Shown: in pieces, positions 1 through 11,900 of the stretch
Numbering within the stretch: position 1 is the first letter of the stretch
Layout: each line of letters opens with the position of its first letter
Source: Diadema setosum
Lineage: Eukaryota > Echinodermata > Echinoidea > Diadematoida > Diadematidae
Assembly: GCF_964275005.1 (NCBI RefSeq)
Contig: NC_092698.1
Span: forward strand, 33,994,162-34,058,161
DNA: 64,000 nt
Reading direction: 5' to 3'
The notes under the pieces: generated by a model
Seen by the model: the letters and a program-made list of their open reading frames with translations, nothing else
Databases searched by the model: none
Told to the model about the DNA's origin: nothing
Translations under genes and position numbers: made by a program

Positions 1-4
1 GTTT

Positions 5-1062
5 GCGAATATTTTTTCCGTACATGGAAACGCTACAGGACATGAATTATTCATAAGTTGAGCTGAAAGAATTAAATGCGCATGCGCATGCACATGAATG
101 CACATTCGCTTCATAGCGAAGTAGCCCTACTGTTCTGTGGTAGCGGTTTATTAACGAACGAATACGAGGACCCGATCGACAAAAAAAAGGCGTGCGAAAG
201 ATTTCGGAAGAACTCTTATTTGGCCATTTATGCATGTACGAATAGTGGTAATGTGGCATCAAGTCCAAGCCTATGGCTGTACTTTAGGTTGTAGCTTGTA
301 AAGCTGTTTATTTCACGCGAGCTGCGTATGTACCTGCTTCAAATCGACTGCACTTTCTTCGAACCCTCCATGCTCGCTCATACTCGCCACGCCGACTGCC
401 CTGGCTGCGCTGACAATCACGATGCTGTCTGCTCCCCCCATACTTACCAGCGGGGTTACGTAGAGCGCTCATGAACTGCGAATCGTATGTACTGTATGTA
501 ATGTATGATTGAGGGTACCACCTGTCGTCACCCTAAGGCCCGATCTGTAGCTTGTTTATTCCAACAGTATAAAACAAATTCGCCTAAATCTTATCTCAAA
601 TATGCCATAAGTACTGCAGTTTTGAATGTCGTGACCATTTTCTTCGCGCAGCGGGGTACTTAGATCGGCACCCCCTCCCTCCATAGGTAATACACGTGAA
701 TTTCACAGCCATGCGTCGTTACCGTGAGCGGATGTGTAATTGAAACGTGTTTAGTCTGGTTTGTTCGTTTGTTTGTGAATTTGATTTTCGTTTCTTCGTT
801 TTTATTGTTTTCATAGCAAATGTCACTTAATCCCACGCGTACATTTCGTCCTATACGCAAACAGCCATGATACGCAGGGTACCGAAGGTGGTACCCCCTT
901 ACCCATACACTGTATGTACAGTATGCGAGTCCGTTCATTCGTGTACAAATTTGCCGAGCTATAGAATTGTGAAGTCCACGCGCTTGCGCACTTCAAAATT
1001 TCAGCTCAACTTATGAATAATTCATATCCTGTAGCGTTTCCATGTACGGAAAAAATATTCGC
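5..1062. mobile_element. 1.06 kb non-autonomous DNA transposon with 64 bp terminal inverted repeats
   Basis: Bases 5-68 and the reverse complement of 999-1062 are almost identical: both run GCGAATATTTTTTCCGTACA onward to ...GTTGAGCTGAAA, with about one mismatch in 64. The interior has no long ORF and no transposase motif. Only four bases of left flank are visible, so the target-site duplication cannot be judged. Part of the interior (about 490-890) is matched in reverse orientation at about 51.85-52.40 kb, showing a repeat family. Confidence 0.85.
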
Positions 1063-1546
1063 GTACGGTTTTCCCGCGATGTGGCGGTAAATTTGCATTC
1101 AGCAGTGAATGTTTGGGTACGTACAAATTTTAACTTTTTTGCCAAGTTAGTATGATATTGTTATATTCAGTCTACACAAGACGTTTATCGAGAATTCACA
1201 TTTCACTTTTCAAGACATTCTCTTATCTGCTTTGTGCTTTATCATATCTCCGAGATAAGACAACTGTAACGTTAGTGGAATCTCTAACGTGTTAGGACAG
1301 TGTTTCTAGATCCATTTGTATTATAACACAGTCCCACATACGCTGATAAATGTAGGGTTACAAAAAATGCATTGGTAAATTACGTCGTTCGCGTCCCTGC
1401 CTGGCCAGGCCCACATCACAGGGCAGGGCATGGGCAATGTACCCCATGTCATGATCCCATTTATTTAAGATCCAGATTAAGGCATTAGACTCTATAATAG
1501 ATTGTCATAGAGGAGGGTCGACTCGACTGTCTACCTGTTTTCTGCT
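1063..1546. other. Intergenic, no gene seen
   Basis: Only short ORFs. Two TAACGTTA / TAACGTGTTA motifs near 1269-1290, similar to motifs around 2520-2770. Confidence 0.4.
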
Positions 1547-2514
1547 AAATTTAATGGCAGTGTATACAACCACACGTGTGTGTCTTTACCATCCAGCCAC
1601 ACGAGTGTGGTTGTAGCCATGGCCCGAGTCGCTGGATACAGCCACACTCGTGTGTAAATGTACACTGTACATACATAGGGATACATACACAGTATAATAC
1701 GGCGGAGAAGATGATCGCGGGATCGCCGTCGTGACGTGCCTGTCAAACACATAAACGCTACACAATCAGCTTGCTCACAAAGTGATGAAAGTAACCTCAT
1801 TTTCATACCTTTTAATATTGTTATTTTACAAATATATTTTTCGCTCCATTCTCATCGTGTTTGCTTGATATGATGTGTTTAGAATTAATAGCAAAGTTAC
1901 AACTGCCGCTAAATTGGGGGACTTTGGATTGACATCGCTAAACTGCTGGTGGTGTGCTAGTGATTGCTCAGCGCAGCTGCAGCCTAGCCAGCGCAGCTGT
2001 GCCGCCCGCCCCAGCAGGGACCCGGACCGGACCCGCGCGCCAGCTGCCTGTGTATGCTGGATCGTGGATGCGTGATTTGCGAATACCCGAACGAACGAAG
2101 GCGAAGTCTCAATAACGACACGATGTATGATCAATCGTTAAAATCAAAAGTCCAAAATCAATTGTAACTTTAAATTCACCTCATCAAATCAAGAAAATGA
2201 GAATAAAGTTAAAAATGAAAAAAAAAAAGTAAATTTGTCTAGATGGTGTGATAATATTAAATGGAGGCGCAGGTTTATGTTCATCGTTTTTCACGCTGCG
2301 GTGGTGCATGATCGCGTGTTGATGTGGCCGGCCACACACACATTGCCGCGTGTTCCCCGCTACGCAATAAAAGGCTTCTTCGTGTGTGTGGATAATACGA
2401 TATGTTCATTACACGAGTGTGGCTGTATCCAGCGACTGGGGCCATGGCTACAACCACACTCGTGTGGCTGGATGGTAAAGACACACGCGTGTGGTTGTAT
2501 ACACTGCCAAATTT
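1547..2514. mobile_element. Inverted-repeat element with palindrome-rich arms
   Basis: The arm at 1547-1654 is matched by the reverse complement of 2411-2514. Each arm contains nested palindromes such as CCACACGAGTGTGG and shares GGCAGTGTATACAACCACAC. About 750 bp of unrelated interior has no convincing ORF. Several CTAACGTTA motifs flank it (1269, 2520, 2614, 2763). Probably a MITE or foldback element; superfamily unknown. Confidence 0.7.
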
Positions 2515-2806
2515 AATTCTAACGTTAGTACTACTATTGTTTACTAAGAATAGGTCTTGGTCTTCTTTCGAGTTGAGGTGAAAACATCTGACAAAAAAAA
2601 AATACACTTTAAATTCTAACGTTACTGATTACTCATCATGCTCATTAGTTTTTGTAGAACTATGTTAGAAGGGTAAATTTACCATTCACTGTCAAATTGA
2701 CATTGTTGTTGTGTTGTTGTTGTTTTTTCTTATTAGTAGAACTACTAGAATTCTAGTAGAGTCTAACGTTAGACGGTCATGGTCTATTATAATCGTGGTT
2801 ACCCCT

Positions 2807-3017
2807 CCCGGCCCGGGGCGCGTCATTGACTTGACACCCATGGCCATGCCATGGCCATTGTACAATTTTACAAAGGTTGAAAATGTGGGAGCCAAACGCT
2901 TTGTGTTTGCTGAACGCAAATGCCAAAGCGTTTGGCTCCTACATTTTTATAAATGATATTTGTAAACTCTAAATTTAAGTCTAATTGTATTTCATTTGTA
3001 AAGCGCCCCCGGCCCGG
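2807..3017. repeat. Small foldback with an inner 23 bp hairpin
   Basis: GGCCCGGGGCGCG at about 2810 is inverted at 3003-3017 (GCGCCCCCGGCCCGG). Inside it, 2881-2903 pairs with 2924-2946 (GGAGCCAAACGCTTTG and complement, one mismatch) around a 20 nt loop. No ORF. Confidence 0.6.
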
Positions 3018-3314
3018 TTTGGGCTTCTTCTTCCAGGTAGAGTGCAGCTTCAAGTTTTGAAGATTATCGCACTGTGAAATGTGTGTGAGTGTGTGGACCC
3101 TCACACACATCTAAGATCTAAGATCACACACATCTAAGGCTGGTTGTAGTTTAGGTCTATATGGCTGAGTTGTTTGACTATTGAGATTTGTAATGTTATA
3201 ATAGGGCCTAGACCCTACCTTATAGTATAGGCCCTAAAATGTATACGGTATCATGTTAATGTAGTAGAAATGATTTGTGTTGACACCATCTAAACTTTTA
3301 ACTCATGAACTTAA

Positions 3315-3910
3315 GGAAACCTAATTTTAAACCCAAACCCAAAGAGAAAATGTGGATTGAGTGAAAACAGCGACATTATAGTACAACATATCATTATCAG
3401 TGAAAGTTTGAGGAAAATTCAAAAATTGGACAATTGATGCAAAAGTTATGAATTTTTAAAGTTTTGGTGTTGGAATCGCTGGATGAGGAGACAACAGTTG
3501 AACTAGAGGCATCATGTTTGGACAACAATAAAAGAAAATATAAAGGGTATTCCACAAAAATTAATTTTTCATGAAAATTACACATTCCATCAAATGTGGT
3601 GGCCAGCTCACTACAATGGTCGCTCCCCACTACAATACTGACATATATGTTTAGGGTAGCAAGTGCTCTTTCATATTACATGCCAGAGAAGTGAATTTTT
3701 GTGGAATTTTCTTTATATTTGCTTTATATTGTTGTCCATACATACGTCATAACCTCTAATAGTCTCCTTATCCAGTGGTTCCAACACCAAAACTTTAAGA
3801 ATTCATAACATTTGTATTGATTGTCCGATTTTCCTCAAACGTTTACTGATGTGTTCTACTATGTTGCTGCTTTCACTCAGTCCTCATTGCTCTTTGGGTT
3901 TGGGTTCCCT
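3315..3910. mobile_element. TTAA-flanked long-TIR MITE, copy 1
   Basis: The two halves are inverted copies of each other over about 240 bp: 'CAAACCCAAAGAG ... GTGTTGGAATCGCTGGATGA' on the left, its complement on the right ending CTTTGGGTTTGGGTTCCCT. It is flanked by TTAA at 3311-3314 and 3911-3914. A second copy lies at 13988-14545. TTAA targeting suggests Kolobok- or piggyBac-type mobilisation. Confidence 0.8.
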
Positions 3911-4129
3911 TTAACTGTGTAGGCTGTTTTCTATGTGATGTGATACAATGGCCCAATGTAGAACCTAGTTTACTTTCTTACAGGCTGGTGATAGGCTAGC
4001 TTTGCAGACTCAATTTAAAGCAGCTAGCAACTGTTTTTGTCTTTGTTTGTTTGTTTTTTTGAAGTACGCAGTATATAGGCTAACCCGTAATGCTATAGAA
4101 ACCTAGGCAAATTTCACTGCAGTTGAAAG

Positions 4130-4705
4130 TTATATTCTGAAAAGAAAGAGTAAAATTTTCTGAGCAATACAGTGAAAATATTTGATTAAAATTGGATGAA
4201 AAATAAGGAAGTCATGACACTTTGAAGTTTCACTAATTTTTCAGAAAAAATGTTCTTCTACAGGCAGTATATGCAAATAGTTAGTTGATGATGTCATCCC
4301 CTCTTAACTTGTCATATAACTTTAAAAAGAAAAAAAAAAAAAACCCTGAAATTTCCAGTTTTTTATTTAAACGCAATTACACCCCAGTCTCGAATCCTGA
4401 TAACCATGATAACTGATCATTTATATTCTGAACTTATGCAACCAGGAATAACATCATGTTTTACACTTCAATGACAGAAACGTTTAATTTTCATTATTTT
4501 TTGTTGTACACAATCAATGGAAAATTGTGAGGTGATGACATCATCAGCTCACTCATTTTGCATGTTCATATCATCTGTACGAGAACTGCTGTGCTGAAAT
4601 TAGCGAAACTTCACAATTTTATAACTTCCCTAATTTTTATCCAAATTTGATCAAATTTTCATTGTTGTATTCATAAGATTTTCCCTTTTTTATCAGACCA
4701 TTCCT
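4130..4705. repeat. Diverged foldback repeat containing GATGATGTCATC
   Basis: The sequence around 4150-4270 (AAATTGGATGAAAAATAAGG, GTTTCACTAATTTTTCAG) is the inverted, diverged counterpart of about 4570-4700. Both halves carry a GATGATGTCATC / GATGACATCATC palindrome near the centre. Boundaries are approximate; no ORF. Confidence 0.55.
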
Positions 4706-4821
4706 ATACTGGACTGACTGGAATTCTTCTCTAATTGTCTTATTGATATTTCATCACAAATGCATGGTATAGCAGAAATGACTACCAGTGATACCTGATT
4801 GTAATAAGGAAGGCACTTTTT

Positions 4822-5714
4822 CTGCCTCCTCCATGAAGTGTCGCCTGAGTGTTTTCAGGTTGTCCGTCCGTAATCAATTTTGTGGACAGCGCAACTAAAA
4901 AACCATTTGAGGTATCCTAATGAAACTTTGCATGTACATGTATGAGTGGGCGAAGTTGTGCCTTTTGTGCGCACATGCTCAAGGTCAAAGGTCAAGGTCA
5001 AATGCTAAAAATTTCACTATTTCCCCCATATCTATGCAATGCCTGAAGGTATTTTCTTGAAACTTAGTGTATACATGAACTACCAAATAAAGATTCTCCA
5101 GAGAGAGTTTCGGGTTGTGAGGTCAAAGGTCAAATGAAAATGTTGAAATTTCACTTTTTTTCTCCATATCTCACAAATGGTTCAAGGTTTTTTCATGGAA
5201 CTTAGTAGGTCCTACATATGCATTACTGACTTGCAGTGATCATCTAGGGAATTCAGGTGTCATGGATCAAAGGTCAAAGTCATCTCCTCAAAATTTCACT
5301 ATTTCCCTCTTATCTATGCAGTGCCTGTAGGATTTTTCTTGAAACTTAGTGTATGCATGTATTACCCAATAGAGTTTCTCCTGGAAGTTTCTTGCTGATA
5401 AGTCAAAGGTCAAAAGGTCAAACATCAAGTGCTGTTGGTAAATTTCACTTCTTCCTTAAACTTTTAAAAGGGTCAAAAGTCAAGTAAAATCCTCAAATAC
5501 CTGTACTCTCAGACAATGTAGCCATTCATCCAATTATAGTTAAAGGAAAGTGAATACTCAACACATTTGTGACAAACAAACCTGTCATTTTAATATTTTG
5601 CCAGTTATGTGAAATTGTCATCACACATTGCCAAGACATTGCACTATGGACCTGTTAGGAAAACCATGCATTATGGCGGAGGCATACCAGTCACCATAGC
5701 GACATTTCTAGTTT
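4822..5714 (+). repeat. Dispersed AGGTCA-rich repeat, copy 1
   Basis: It starts TGCCTCCTCCATGAAGTG, passes GTTGTCCGTCCGTAAT, and ends CATTATGGCGGAGGCATACC plus CGACATTTCTAGTTT, the same order as copy 2 at 9881-11169. In between are iterated modules with 'GAAACTTAGT' and clusters of AGGTCAAAGGTCA. The ends (GCCTCC... and ...GGAGGCATA) are short inverted repeats. It ends about 160 bp upstream of the TIMELESS first coding exon. Confidence 0.75.
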
Positions 5715-5876
5715 GTACTTGCCTTTTTTAAGTGTCTAGTTTTCATGTGACATGACACATGAAACATTTACTTTCCAGGGTAGTGTATTACATATAATAT
5801 GTTAAAGACTTGATAGTAATATACAACTGTATAAACACCATTCATGCATGTTTACTGACCCTGCCTTCTTCCACAG

Positions 5877-5907
5877 TGATTGGCTGGTTGGTGAAAATTC
5901 CAGCACA
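5877..5907 (+). other. TIMELESS: TIMELESS 5' UTR part of first coding exon
   Basis: A 3' splice site (CTTCTTCCACAG, ending at 5876) lies just upstream of the ATG at 5908, so an upstream non-coding exon is likely. I could not place that exon or the transcription start; it may lie in the repeat-rich 1-5.8 kb. Confidence 0.5.
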
Positions 5908-8900
5908 ATGGCTGTTGATGTTCTCAACCCCATTAACATGAACTGTGAGCTGCTTGCAACATGCAATGCCCTGGGCTACTTGGAAGGGAATACCTACCAG
6001 AAGGAACCGGATTGCTTGGGTGACTACTTGATTTTATCTTTTCAACCATAGCAACTGCTTTTTGTCTGAAATCTGCATCTGCATGTGACACAAGCCCACA
6101 CACTCACTAATGGTTTAGTCTGTAGGATGTTCAGTATGTAGTGGTCCAAGGGTTCAAATGAAGATTTGAGGAAAGTGAAATTTGTCTTCGGGTGTCTTAA
6201 GGTGTAGACACTTTGAGGTTTAATGTGCCGAATTTGAATGAAAAGACTTAGAGGAGTGGCTCCCCTTTGAGTGAACTTCAAAACAACCAATGTGGAGACA
6301 ATGTTTTCTCATTGTTGCCTAAGAACCATGTGTACAGTACGTGGTATATTGTTTGTCCCTTGTTCAAAGCTCCACAATACTTAATGTGTAGGGAGTGAAT
6401 GATAGTGAATCCATTTGTAGTTGAACATGCTGCCTGTATTATCACTATTTTAAACATCTATGCAATGTTCACTCTGTCACAGAAACAATCAAGGACCTGA
6501 TTCGTTTCCTGCGACGGGAGGACGAAACATGTGCTATTCGCCGACAGCTGGGCCACGCCCAGATTCTGCAAAATGACCTCATTCCACTCACCAAGCAGTA
6601 CCACAAGGAAGGAGAGCTCTTTGAGACATCCATCAGGTAATGTGGGTTTATGGTTTTGGAGTTATGGTAATCTGTTCTCATCTGTATATTCCAGGTTTTA
6701 AAGCTTGAAATGAAATTTTGAGTGTATATAAAAACAGCTGCTTGTATTACCATCTCGATGAAACATCCTCTGAAGTAACAATTAATAAGGGAGACATTAC
6801 TGTATGAACGATTGAAGAATCATTTATAGTTATCATTATCAAGGCCACAGGGTTGATTGATTTATGCTTGACAAGCGGTACAACCTTTTGTTGTAAATTG
6901 TGTATCAGAGGAATCAATAAATGCAGGTGCCTTCTCATGGATAATTTATTTTTTTTATAACTATATGTTTTGTTATTTCATTATCATATAAAATCATAAA
7001 CATTTACAAATGATTAATTTGCTAACTAGATGAATTGTTTGTACAGATATGGGGTACCTGGTACTTGCTTGAATCTCTATTATCCTTTTAGAGGTATGTT
7101 ACTAGCTTGAGCTGTTTTGGTTCAAGTAAAATAATTGTGAAGAATAGAACATTGACTTCCAATAATGCTCTTACTTTGATACTTGTTTGAACTGCATGTG
7201 ATAAATTTATGAACTATGTACCTTACTTATGGTTTATGCATTAAAAACAACAAATTGACAATGATCCCTGCTCTTGTTCTTACTCTCTTTTCAATAGGCT
7301 TCTAGTCAACCTGACACAGCCGGCCGAGTTGTGCTTTCAAAATGTTCCCAATGACAAGACGTTCCAGAACTACTTCTTGGAGGTGCTGTCCCATCTCCAA
7401 GCCTACAAGCAGGCATTTGCCTGTGAGGAGTTCATGACAGTCCTGGCAAAGAAGCTTAAGAGACTGCTTGATATGGTAATAATTAAAGGCTTCTTCTCCA
7501 TCCTCTCCTTCTATGAATAAAAATCTAAGCTTGGAATGGAACATGGTCAAGATATAATTAGTAGCAAAGTATGCACTATGGTGGGCAGTCTGGATAGTTA
7601 CAATGATATTATTAGTAGTGAAAGTGTGACTTCCTGTGATGTGTGATCATTATCTTAGTGTCATCATCATCATCATCATCACCATCAACTGTTACAAGTG
7701 AATGACGAGTCATATCTAATTATTGTTGGAGGTGTGTGCATTTCTAGCCATTATGTTGTATTTTATTAGGTATACAATAAATTACCTCATCTCTTCTAGG
7801 GCACCATGTATGTGAAGCAATTGTATGTGATTAATATGTCAGTAAAAACCATACGTAATACCTATTCATATTTCATGATGAATTAATTGGATGTAACCTA
7901 TCAAATAAAGTGACATGCTATATGTCTTGTCTTTCTGAGAAAAAAAAAAACCCCAAAAACTAACTTCTGTCATATGAAGTTCAAAAGCTGCTATGGAGAA
8001 TATTTGACACTTTTTATCATGATGATATTGAAACCAATCAAAGCTATTTCTATTCTGTAGCAAAAAACTATGAAGCTCTCAAGTTCTCATAACAGTTCAC
8101 CTTGTCCCAATTGAATGCCCCTCCAAAGGCAATTAATGAGAGTGCGATTTGACTGCATTCTACTAAATTAACACATCAAAGTGGCACCTTTCACACTATT
8201 TCACTTTTCCTAGGAGTGGGAGAGTCGTCGAGAAGACCACACCTTGTTGATGGAGAGAATTCTGCTTCTTGTTCGAAACATCTTGCACATCCCAGCTGAC
8301 CCAAATGCTGAGAAAGTAAGTCTTTCTTCCCAGACTGTTGGTAAAAACTTTGTAATAGCCACAACAAAATAGTTATTGCATCATGTATAACACACCTGAC
8401 TTGGACAGCAATTTGCTCATGATTAAATCTTTAAGAATTCTGTCTGAAATATAATTATGTCATTGGCTAATCTTCACTGGTTAAGCTACTGTAATTTTCT
8501 TCAATCATGCAATTTAAAACACATAGTTGAAATTTGTAGTATGTTTTTTTTTATGATTTGCAGATATGTAAGTAAGGAAATCATTAAGAATTCTGCCTGA
8601 AATATAATTATGTCATTGGCTAATATTCACTGGTGAACATACTGTGATATTCTTCATGCAATTAAAAAAAAACTGTTAAATAAAACATAATCAAAATTTG
8701 TAGTATATTTTTTTAGATTTGTAGATGTGTAAGTGAGTAATAGTGCATTTTTGCTGTCAAACTCTCTGCCTCTAAATGGCTAACTTTCACTCTTTTGTCT
8801 GTCTGTCTGTCTGTTCCTCCCTGTTTGTTATCATCACCTCCCCCCCCCCCCCATATCATCACCTCTGCCATCCTCTTCTCTATTTGTACTGTGACAGAGG

Positions 8901-11900
8901 ACGGATGATGATGCCAGCATTCATGACCAGGTTCTGTGGTCTCTCAATGTCAGCGGCATGGACAAGCTCATCCTCTACATCGCCAGCGCCGAGGGCGAGC
9001 AGCAGTGGTGCATGCACGCCATCGAGATCATCTCTCACATGCTTCGGGAACAGGTGACTGATGAGGATACTTACAACATACTCCGTATAAAGTATTTTGA
9101 GAATCGGGATGTATGTACTCAATTAAAAACTGTGCTCTACCTTTTGGATCCTGCATCCTGCAGTGATAAGATCTGAGGTCCAATCTATCAATGTCACTGG
9201 TTAAATATTGCTAGATTATCATCCAGTGATTCTGAAATTTCCATCACAGCAATTTATTTTATTTGATATGACTTAATACAGTTTTCCTGTCGTCCAGCAG
9301 TTGTGTATTGTTCAGATGACACATACAATCAGCCAGTTTTGTTTTTGTTTTTGTTTTGTTAACTCATTTGACTCTAATTTCTTTAGACCCAAATTTAAAA
9401 GTATGATTTTTTTCTCTTGTAATTCAAAACCCCCTGTTAAACCTTGGCAAGTAAGAATGGCAAGACTCCTTCATTTGCATATCATCTCCACAGAGAAATT
9501 TTGCCTGCTCCACTGCTAAGTTTGTTTGTTAATATGTGTGTGTGTGTGTGTGTTTGTGGTCATGATACAAATAATTTTATTCTTTCCCATCTGATGTAGA
9601 CACCAGAGTCCCTGGCCCAGGCGGGGACCAGCCAGCAGGCCAGTGAGAGGCAACGGGAGGCGAGAGAGCTGGAGCAGCTGAGGCAGAGAGAGATGGCCGA
9701 GAAGAGGGCCAGAATAATGAAAGCAAGCGGCAGGTATGGTGCATGGGATGCCATAACATAATGGTGATGATGTATCCTGATAATGATAATTTTGAAAATA
9801 GTAAAACTGATAACAGCGAGAATAATAACACGGAGAGGATATCAGCAAGGAAGTCGCATACCAGTGTTTGTCTGATTTTTATGCCTCCGCCACGAAGTGG
9901 TGCCGGAGGCATTATGTTTTCGGGTTGTCCGTCCGTCCTTCCGTGCTAACGAGAGTATGCTTGTGTGGCTAGGAGAACAATAGTGCACAATAGATGGCCT
10001 TTATTCCGTCAGGCTTGTGTGACTAAAATTTTTGCTTGTGTGTCTATTTTAACAAAAGGGAGAACAAAGGGGTAGACACACAAGCATATCACCGTGAGGT
10101 CGTCCGTCCGTCCGTCCGTAATGAATTTTGTGGACAAGGTAACTATCAAAACCTGTTGAGGTATCCCAATGAAACTTGGCATGTATGTGTATTAGGGGGT
10201 GAAGTTGTGCCTATCAACTTTTGGGTGCACATGCTCAAGGTCAAGGTCAAATACATAAAATTTCACTATTTCCACCATATCTATTGAATGCCTGAAGATA
10301 TTTTCTTGAAACTTAGTGTATACATGTATTACCCAATTAAGATTCTCTTGTGAAAGTTTGGGTCATGAGGTCAAAGGTCAAAAGGTCGAGTAAAAATATT
10401 AAAACTTCTTTTTTTTCTCCATACTTTGGAAAATTGTTCAAGGTATCTTCATGGAACATAGTATATACATATACTGACTGGAAGTGATTATCTAGAGAAT
10501 GTAGGGTTCATGGGGTCAAAGGTCAGGGGTCAAAGGTCAAGTGCAACACTTCAAAATTTTACTATTTCCCTCCTATCATGCAATGCCAGCAGGGTTATTT
10601 TTTTTTACACTTGGTGTATGCATACATGTGTAACCTAATAGAAATTCTCTGGAAAGTTTTTTTTTTTCTTCTTTGTTTGCCTCAAAGGTCAAAAGGTCAA
10701 AGATCAAGTGAAAGTGCTGAACTAACTTTTTCCTCCATATCTCGGAAGTGGCTCAAGTTGTCTTGAAACTTAGTACATATTATGCATGTTCTACCTGAAA
10801 GTGATTATCTTATGAATTTTAGGGTCAAGGGCCAGATGAAAATGGTAACAATTTACTATTCAATTCAGAAATTGCACTTTTTCTCCACACCTGTACCTTG
10901 AAAATTACTCAATGCCTAAATGTATGAATGGGTCAAAGTCGAGTTAAAGTCCTTAAATCCCTAGATACATGCTCTCCTATTCATCCAATTAAACCTAGGT
11001 CAAGCAAGGTGAACATTCAACACATTTGTGACAAACTTGTCATTTCAATATTTTGCCAATTTTGTGAAAATGTAATCACACATTGTCCACATGTACTATC
11101 TAGACCTATTGGGAAAATCAAGCATTATGGCGGAGGCATACCAGTCGCCAAAACGACATTTCTAGTTTACTTTAATTGTGTAGGAGCACAAGCACAGGTG
11201 CTATTGGTCTTTCTTTCAAAGAAGTAAGCTTCTGCTCTTTCATCCAATATGTCTCTCCAAAGTTACAGAGCAATATTTTATCATCAAAATGAAAATGTTT
11301 GATGAAGTAGCAGTTAGAATCTCAGAAACCAACTGGTTATAATAAGCATATGGTGTGCATCCAGCGTGGAAGGAAGCTATGAAAAAGTCTTATCCATTGT
11401 TGGCAGGTTTTAATCATTGCCATGGTGACTAAAGATGCTCTTTTATTTTTACAATAACATCACTTGGCAAACTCAACTTCGCATTGTGCTCAGCTCACTC
11501 ATCACAACAATCTTTATCCCAAAGGCACTCCCGCTTTGGAGGGTCATTCTACATGAAGGACTTCAAGTCCATCAGTGACAGGGATCTCATCTACCACCGG
11601 TCACTCCAAAATGCTAAGACCATGACCTTTGAGAGTGAGAAGGGCACCACTAAGAAGCCCAAGAACCGGCTCCCGATGGCGGACAAGGACATCAGTCGCC
11701 GATCAACACTCAGCATCCGATTGTTTCTCAAAGACTTCTGCATCCTGCTCCTGGACAACTGCTACAATCCTCTGATGAATGCTGTGAAGGTTGGTAACTC
11801 CAGAAATTTCAGTCAGCTGGAGAAATAGTACTAACCAGAGACCAAGTATTGAGGGATCTCAGTCATGAATTGCTACATTTGATGATAATCTTTATTTGAT

